Below are positions 40,457-45,533 of a stretch of 45,533 bases of DNA, one piece after another. The position numbers and the translations under genes are program-made. Below the pieces are notes generated by a model. The model had not been told where the DNA came from. It was given only the letters and a program-made list of their open reading frames with translations, and did not search any database. Numbering within the stretch: the first letter of the stretch is position 1; each line of letters begins with the position of its first letter. The DNA lies in NCBI GenBank assembly GCA_964607425.1, contig CAZSKQ010000013.1, positions 1 through 45,533 of the forward strand. Reading direction: 5' to 3'. This DNA is from IDS-8 sp964607425 (GTDB lineage: Bacteria > Pseudomonadota > Gammaproteobacteria > Steroidobacterales > Woeseiaceae).

Positions 40457-43400
40457 TGAAGCACACCGAAATCGCGATGCGGCGTCCGATCACGACGATC
40501 GTGATCTTCGTCGCCTGCATGCTCGTCGGCCTGATTGCGTCGCGCCTGCTGCCGCTGGAGAAATTCCCGGACATCGAGTTTCCGGGGATGTTCGTGCAGA
40601 TTCCCTACGAAGGCTCAACGCCTGAAGAAGTTGAACGGCTGATCACGAGGCCGGTCGAGGAGGCACTCGCCACCTTGAGCGGCGTCGAACGCATGCAGTC
40701 GACGTCGAGCGAGAACCAGTCGGAAATCTTCCTCGAATTCGGCTGGGACAAGCCGATGGGCGCGGCCGGCATCGAGGCACGCGCGAAGGTGGATGCGATC
40801 CGGCATGAACTGCCTGGGGATATTCGGCGCATCTTTATCTTCACCGGCTCCTTCGCCGACCAGCCGATCCTGCAACTCCGCATATCGAGCGATCGCGACC
40901 TGTCCGACAGCTACGACCTGCTCGACCGGCTGCTGAAGCGGCCCCTCGAGCGTATCGAAGGTGTTTCCAAGGTGGAGCTGCAAGGCGTGGATCCGCTGGA
41001 GATCCGCATTCTGCTCGACTCGGACCGGCTGGCGGCGCATCGCGTAGGCGTCAACGAGCTTCGGAAACGGCTCGAAGGCAGCAATTTCGCGGTCAGCGCG
41101 GGCCGCATCACCGACAGCGGCCAGCGCTTCAGCGTGCGCCCGAGGGGCGACTTCACGTCCATCGAGCAGATCCGGAACCTCGTCATCGCCGACAACGGGC
41201 TGAGGCTGCGGGACATCGCCGACGTGGAGCTGCGCAGCCCGGAACGCAACTATGGCCGGCACCTCGACGGCGAGTACGCCATCGGCCTCGCCGTCAGCAA
41301 ATCCACCGGCGCCAACATGGTTGCGGTCACCGACCGCGTCATGGCGAAGGTAGCGGAGATCGGCGAGCTTCCGCAGATGCAAGGCATCAACATTTTCGCC
41401 CTCGACAACCAGGCCGACAGCGTGCGCGACTCACTGTCGGACTTGCTGGACGCGGGCCTGGTAGGCGCCCTGCTCGCAATCGTCGTCCTCTACCTCTTCC
41501 TGCGCCAGCTGTCCTCGACCCTGATAGTCACCGCCTGCATCCCGTTCGCGCTGACGATTACGCTTGGAGTCATCTACTTTGCGGGCCTGAGCCTCAACAT
41601 ACTGACCATGATGGGCCTCATGCTCGCGGTCGGTATGCTGGTCGACAACGCCGTGGTCATCGTCGAAAGCATTTTTCATCATCGCGCGAAAGAGCCCGGG
41701 CAGCCGCGGAAGGCGACGCTCCGGGGAGTGCGGGACGTGGGGCTCGCGGTGATCGCGGGTACGGCCACGACGATCATCGTGTTCGTGCCGTTGATGTTTG
41801 GAGAGAAGAACGAGATCAGCATTCTCATGACGCACGTTTCCGTCACGATCATCGTGGCGCTGGTGTCGTCATTGCTGATCGCGCAGACGCTGGTGCCGAT
41901 GCTGGCGGCGCGCATACCGCCGCCGCCCCGGGCGAAGGAAGGCGCATGGATGACGCGTTTGACGGAACGATACGCGAAAAGCCTGGCCGGGATTCTTTGT
42001 CATCCCTGGTGGACGACGCTCGGCATCCTCGCGACCTGCGCGATCGGCGTGTTGCCGATCCTCCTCGGCCTGGTCAAGTTCGATGCCTTCCCGCAGGAAA
42101 CGGGGCGGCGGCTTTACATGCCCTACCACATCGAGGGGGACCACCCGGTCGAGCGCGTCGAAGCGGCTGTCAACCGGATCGAATCATGGCTGTTCGAGCA
42201 TAAGGAAGAACTGGATATTCGCTCCGTCTACAGCTATTACGACAGCGGCGAGGCCAGCTCCGTCCTGCTGCTGACCGAAGAAGAGGAAGCCACGCTGGCA
42301 ACGCGGGAGATCATCCGGCGCATCGAGGAGGGGTTGCCGGCGATCGCCATCGGCAAACCGAACTTCCAGTTCGACCAGCAGGGCGGCGGCGAAGGCTTCA
42401 GCCTGCAGATTTCCGGGGACTCCACCCAGCGCCTTAACGAACTGGCGCTGGACATCAGCCGGACGCTGGCAACCGTCGAGGGGCTGGGCGACCTCCGCTC
42501 GGACGCGCAATCGGGAGATCGCGAGGTGCGCGTCACCGTCGATCACATCCGGGCGGCATCGGTGGGGCTCACCCCGCGCGAGATCGCCGACGCCATCGCG
42601 ATCGCGATGCGAGGCCAGAATCTGCGCGAATTCCGCGGCGATACCGCCGAAGTGGCGGTACGGCTGGCTTTCCGCGAGAGCGACAAGCAAAGCATCGACC
42701 AGCTGAAGGACCTGCCGCTGTATACGTCGGAGGGCCGCCGCATCACGCTCGGCAGCGTCGCCGATTTCGAGGTGGGCTTTGCAGCGGACAACATCCGGCG
42801 CACGGACCGCCGGACCGCGGTCGTCCTGAGCGCCAACCTGGCCGGCGATACCACGATGACGGGCGTGCGCCCGCAGGTCGAAGCGCTCATGAACGAGTTT
42901 ACGCTGCCGCCGGGCTATAGCTGGCAGTTCGGCCGCGGGTTCGAGCAGCAGGACGAAACCCAGGCAATGATGTTCCAGAACATCCTGCTCGGCATCGCCT
43001 GCATCTTCCTGGTGATGGCGGCGCTGTTCGAGTCGCTGCTGTTCCCGTTCTCGATCATCGTCGGCTCCATCCTGTTCTCGATCTTCGGCGTGTTCCTGTT
43101 CTTTGCAGCGACCGGTACGACGTTCTCGTTCATGGCGTCGATCGGCATCATGATCCTGATCGGCGTCGTCGTGAACAACGGCATCGTGTTGATCGACCGG
43201 GTCAACAACCTTCGGCAGCAGGGCATGCCGCGCAACCAGGCGATCGTTGAAGGCGGGCGCGACCGCCTGCGCCCGATCCTGATGACGGTCTGCACCACCG
43301 TGGTCGGGCTGGCGCCGCTGGCTGTCAGCACGACCCAGATCGGCGGCGACGGCCCGCCCTACTTCCCGATGGCCCGCGCGATCATCGGCGGCCTGACCTT

Positions 43401-43524
43401 CTCGACCGTCGTTTCCCTGCTCGTCGTGCCGGCGTTCTACGCCTGCTTCGATTCCCTCTCCGCCTGGGGCCGCAAGGTAATGCACACCGCCCGCCGCGCT
43501 GCGACGCCCGCACCCGCCGCGTAA
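40456..43524 (+). CDS. RND efflux permease 2 (HAE1/AcrB-like)
   Basis: This 1022-residue permease opens MKHTEIAMRRPITTIVIFV and has LMLAVGMLVDNAVVIVES in TM4 and ASIGIMILIGVVVNNGIVLI near TM10. It is clearly diverged from permease 1, so the two probably form a heteromeric pump in the manner of MdtBC or work separately with one adaptor. The ATG overlaps the previous stop, giving strict coupling. No outer-membrane factor or regulator follows. The last 88 bp overlap, on the other strand, the extended tail of the next gene. Confidence 0.93.
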   Translation: MKHTEIAMRRPITTIVIFVACMLVGLIASRLLPLEKFPDIEFPGMFVQIPYEGSTPEEVERLITRPVEEALATLSGVERMQSTSSENQSEIFLEFGWDKPMGAAGIEARAKVDAIRHELPGDIRRIFIFTGSFADQPILQLRISSDRDLSDSYDLLDRLLKRPLERIEGVSKVELQGVDPLEIRILLDSDRLAAHRVGVNELRKRLEGSNFAVSAGRITDSGQRFSVRPRGDFTSIEQIRNLVIADNGLRLRDIADVELRSPERNYGRHLDGEYAIGLAVSKSTGANMVAVTDRVMAKVAEIGELPQMQGINIFALDNQADSVRDSLSDLLDAGLVGALLAIVVLYLFLRQLSSTLIVTACIPFALTITLGVIYFAGLSLNILTMMGLMLAVGMLVDNAVVIVESIFHHRAKEPGQPRKATLRGVRDVGLAVIAGTATTIIVFVPLMFGEKNEISILMTHVSVTIIVALVSSLLIAQTLVPMLAARIPPPPRAKEGAWMTRLTERYAKSLAGILCHPWWTTLGILATCAIGVLPILLGLVKFDAFPQETGRRLYMPYHIEGDHPVERVEAAVNRIESWLFEHKEELDIRSVYSYYDSGEASSVLLLTEEEEATLATREIIRRIEEGLPAIAIGKPNFQFDQQGGGEGFSLQISGDSTQRLNELALDISRTLATVEGLGDLRSDAQSGDREVRVTVDHIRAASVGLTPREIADAIAIAMRGQNLREFRGDTAEVAVRLAFRESDKQSIDQLKDLPLYTSEGRRITLGSVADFEVGFAADNIRRTDRRTAVVLSANLAGDTTMTGVRPQVEALMNEFTLPPGYSWQFGRGFEQQDETQAMMFQNILLGIACIFLVMAALFESLLFPFSIIVGSILFSIFGVFLFFAATGTTFSFMASIGIMILIGVVVNNGIVLIDRVNNLRQQGMPRNQAIVEGGRDRLRPILMTVCTTVVGLAPLAVSTTQIGGDGPPYFPMARAIIGGLTFSTVVSLLVVPAFYACFDSLSAWGRKVMHTARRAATPAPAA

Positions 43525-44429
43525 TCCCCGCCCTGCGGGAGCGCGCATCGCTCGCGAAGGCCACCACGCCTGTCCGCCCCGGGATCGCGCGCCATGCGGG
43601 CGACCCAGCGGTCGGCCGCGCCCGCCGCGTACCGCAACTGCGCCCGCCGCCGAACTACCGCCAGCGCGGTAAAGCAGGCAAGGATGCCAAGCACGACCAG
43701 GTTCATCGCCCCGCCACCGTGGCTGTGGCTGTGCGATACCGGCGGAGGAAAACTCGGCTCATCCCGCCGGAAGTCCTCCAGCGGCAGGAAAGCCAACGCG
43801 GACGTATCGACGGGCCCGAGGCTCGCGACAAAGCTCCCGTCGAAGGTATCGTAAAGTTCGATCAGGAGATCGTAGCTGCCGCGCGGATAGCCTGATTCCA
43901 GCTCGGTCACGACGACGTACTCGTCGTCACTGGTCGCACCGAAGATACGGAAAGTGTCGGTGACGTGATACTCGTTCCACGGGCCGCCCTCGAGGCTCAG
44001 GTACAGCACCGCGTACACATCGGCCTTGGCAAAAATCGTGTCGGCATCGAACAGCAGGTCGATGCCGTAGAAATAGCCGTCTTCGTCGTCGTCCCCGAAA
44101 AGGATGACATCGGCGAGATAGATCCAGAAGTCCCGGTTCAGCGACTGCAGCGACGAAGATCCGGTCTTGCTGCTCCCCTGCGGCATGGCCGGCCGCCCAC
44201 GCTCCCCGGCGGTCACGAGCGGCCGGTACCGATCTTCCGTGACGACCCGCTCGGAAGCGGCGTCGCGCCCGCCCTGGTACTGCGCCGACGTCGACTGCCG
44301 CATTTCCACTTCATCCGCCCAGGCACCCGCGGCAACCAGGAACCCCAGGATGCAGACCGCTCCCTGCAGCAGCCCGCCATGCGCGCGACCATCCCTCGTC
44401 CTGCGCCCCGCCCTGCCTGTCCCGTTCAT
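43437..44429 (-). CDS. Choice-of-anchor H-like protein with GlyGly-CTERM-type tail, over-extended
   Basis: About 330 residues from ATG 44429: signal peptide (AVCILGFLVAAGAWADE), a beta-rich domain (IYLADVILFGDDDEDGYFYG, SLEGGPWNEYHVTDTFRIFG), a segment SALAFLPLEDFRRDEP as in choice-of-anchor H proteins, then HSHSHGGGAMNLVVLGILACF...VVRRR. The Gly triplet, hydrophobic helix and Arg cluster look like a GlyGly-CTERM signal, which rhombosortase cleaves. Such proteins normally end at the Arg cluster (43644), but here the frame runs 68 codons further through a REP repeat and into the RND gene. The original stop has probably been lost. Starts farther upstream are open but lack a signal peptide. Confidence 0.7.
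   Translation of the reverse strand: MNGTGRAGRRTRDGRAHGGLLQGAVCILGFLVAAGAWADEVEMRQSTSAQYQGGRDAASERVVTEDRYRPLVTAGERGRPAMPQGSSKTGSSSLQSLNRDFWIYLADVILFGDDDEDGYFYGIDLLFDADTIFAKADVYAVLYLSLEGGPWNEYHVTDTFRIFGATSDDEYVVVTELESGYPRGSYDLLIELYDTFDGSFVASLGPVDTSALAFLPLEDFRRDEPSFPPPVSHSHSHGGGAMNLVVLGILACFTALAVVRRRAQLRYAAGAADRWVARMARDPGADRRGGLRERCALPQGGDYAAGAGVAARRAVCITLRPQAERESKQA
43533..43603. repeat. REP-type repeat pair at the 3' end of the RND operon
   Basis: CTGCGGGAGCGCGCATCGCT from 43533 and, inverted, GATCGCGCGCCATGCGGGCG (from 43583) are degenerate versions of the GGAGCGC REP unit. They lie just after the permease 2 stop and inside the extended frame of the convergent gene. Confidence 0.55.
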
Positions 44430-44587
44430 GATCAAACCCCGCACACCACCGATCTGACGCTCATTGAACGCCATCGTCCATGAATCGTCGCTGAACCTGC
44501 CGCGGCAGATGCGAAAGCGCCACCACTGTGACTTCGGCACGCAAAATGCCTTAAGGTGCCGAGGATCCGAACCTGGAGAGGCGCCGC

Positions 44588-44995
44588 ATGCGAATCGTTC
44601 GACCATTCGCGGCCGCAATCATGCTGCTCGCAGCCTGTGCGCCGTCCCCCGCCACCGCCCCCGCCGAACTGGCCGCCGAAGTCGCCGAGGCCGCCCGCGA
44701 ACGGGATTACGAAACGTTGTCCCGCCACATGGCCGACGAGTTCAGCTACAGCTTCGGCATGAGTCCGTCCCGAACCGGGGCCCTGGCTCGCTTCCGCGAG
44801 CAGCCGGAGCTGCTCGGCAAGATGGCGGACGTGCTCGGGAAGGAATGCACGTCGAAGACGATCGCGGGCGAAGCCTGGTTCATCTGCCCGGCGGCGGCGG
44901 CGAGCGAGGAAATTCAATACCACGACTGGCGCGCCGGGTTCCGGCAGAACAACGACGGTTATTGGGAGTTCGTCTGGTTCATTGCGGGTGACTAG
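44588..44995 (+). CDS. Small hypothetical lipoprotein
   Basis: The 135-residue product has a lipobox LAAC (Cys17) and a helix-rich N-terminal part (ELAAEVAEAARERDYETLSRH). A C-terminal part follows with two Cys (KECTSKT, FICPAAA) that could form a disulfide, and the end is Trp-rich (NDGYWEFVWFIAGD). The pattern ADEFSYSFG recalls proteins of the NTF2-like type, but I cannot assign a family. GGAGAGGCG lies just before the ATG. The gene is divergent from the choice-of-anchor H-like gene, with 158 bp between starts. Confidence 0.72.
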   Translation: MRIVRPFAAAIMLLAACAPSPATAPAELAAEVAEAARERDYETLSRHMADEFSYSFGMSPSRTGALARFREQPELLGKMADVLGKECTSKTIAGEAWFICPAAAASEEIQYHDWRAGFRQNNDGYWEFVWFIAGD

Positions 44996-45100
44996 CACGA
45001 TGAACCGAACGGCTCCGAAGCCATACGCACCCGCCGGGACACAGCCGGAACAAAGTGCCCGGCTGCAAGTCCGAGGTTGGTAGCGCTGGAGGGAAACACC

Positions 45101-45403
45101 ATGAAAACAGTGTCCCGAGTCGCTTTGACCAGCATGCCTTGCGTACTCATGGCTGCTGCGTTCATCTGGGCCGGCGAATCGTCTCGATCGAGAAGCGCCA
45201 CCGAAGCGTCAAACCACTCCGTATACGTCCCTCACACTGCCAGGCAGCACCCGAACGCCCAGCCTTGCCTGTTGGATTCGACAGCTTGCCTGGACATGGA
45301 TTCACGTTCATTCGAAATATGCCTGGCTGGCGCCGACAAATGTGACCAGTCCTACTCCGCGGAACAGATTCATCGCGCAAGCGCACCCGCAGGCGCTCCA
45401 TAG
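45101..45403 (+). CDS. Small exported Cys-containing hypothetical protein
   Basis: This 100-residue protein starts best at ATG 45101, which has GGAGGGAA eight bases upstream and begins a signal peptide (VALTSMPCVLMAAAFIWAGE). The mature part carries four Cys in PCLLDSTACLDMDS and FEICLAGADKC, consistent with two disulfides or a metal site. No family recognised. The stop is followed within 10 bases by a REPIN. A start at 45077 is possible but lacks a ribosome-binding site. Confidence 0.55.
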   Translation: MKTVSRVALTSMPCVLMAAAFIWAGESSRSRSATEASNHSVYVPHTARQHPNAQPCLLDSTACLDMDSRSFEICLAGADKCDQSYSAEQIHRASAPAGAP

Positions 45404-45411
45404 AGGATGCC

Positions 45412-45481
45412 GCAGGAGCGCGCATTGCGCGCGATGCCAGGGAGGCCGGTGATACCAATCGCCCGCATGGCGGGCTCCTGC
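45412..45481. repeat. REPIN (two inverted REP units)
   Basis: GCAGGAGCGCGCATTGCGCG from 45412 (unit to 45438) faces the inverted unit AATCGCCCGCATGGCGGGCT from 45457 to 45481. The arms are the same family as the repeats at 16524 and 22869. The remaining 52 bp to the window end show nothing I can name. Confidence 0.7.
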
Positions 45482-45533
45482 ACGCGCGAAACCACGTGAT
45501 GAGCGTAGACGGCGGACGAACGCGCTTCCCTGG

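Noticed and set aside
42184..43548. 454-codon open frame on the minus strand
   Set aside because: Antisense to RND permease 2; same mirror-codon composition, no signal peptide or domain.
1..45533. CRISPR array, prophage or integrative element
   Set aside because: No regularly spaced direct repeats, integrase, structural phage genes or tRNA-adjacent attachment sites were seen.

Overview
The window is GC-rich, almost wholly coding DNA of a Gammaproteobacterium. Evidence is the TamA/TamB pair, an envelope PBP4-type enzyme, thiopurine methyltransferase, FolD, HAE1-type RND pumps, a sigma-54 activator, GlyGly-CTERM-like and choice-of-anchor proteins, and REP/REPIN repeats built on a GGAGCGCGC core. 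I cannot place it below class from sequence alone. There is no rRNA, tRNA, CRISPR, phage module or intact insertion sequence. The window reads as a chromosomal segment, with minor mobile-repeat activity at gene ends.

Layout. 0-5.5 kb (minus strand): a PAS-PAS-AAA-Fis sigma-54 activator, then a CDP-alcohol phosphatidyltransferase, a HAD-IB phosphatase, a PBP4-type D-Ala-D-Ala carboxypeptidase and an SH3-domain membrane protein. 5.5-6 kb: three palindromic sites, an IHF-like site and a near-consensus -24/-12 promoter drive a small exported protein. 6-16.5 kb: mixed housekeeping and envelope genes (PGPGW protein, dienelactone hydrolase lipoprotein, an unlisted 50-residue membrane protein, MATE pump, NERD protein, metallo-hydrolase, GIY-YIG protein, acyltransferase, parvulin, DUF486, MAPEG, Tpm, FolD). 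16.5-19.5 kb: Omp85-like outer-membrane protein and an alpha-methylacyl-CoA racemase-like enzyme. 19.6-22.9 kb: a coupled run of mtnA, a class II aldolase, a Vgb-like propeller and a frameshifted c-heme/choice-of-anchor gene. 22.9-33.4 kb (minus): tamA-tamB-DUF4412-PLP dehydratase-amidohydrolase with overlapping start/stop codons, then CBS-TPR-TonB. 33.5-36 kb: SIMPL protein, and divergently a cyclic-di-GMP-I riboswitch ahead of an FAD-linked oxidoreductase. 36-43.5 kb: palindromic operator, then RND adaptor and two RND permeases. 43.4-45.5 kb: a choice-of-anchor H-like protein and two small exported proteins, ending in a REPIN.

The most interesting elements are regulatory. One is a compact sigma-54 circuit in which the activator faces its probable target across shared operators. 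The other is a well-preserved GEMM-I riboswitch that contains a leader open frame; the leader's stop codon overlaps the start of the regulated gene. The mtnA-aldolase pair suggests a shortened methylthioribose or deoxyribose salvage route. Several repeats (14-bp inverted-repeat element, REPINs, a 7-bp near-duplication) have altered or replaced the ends of genes.
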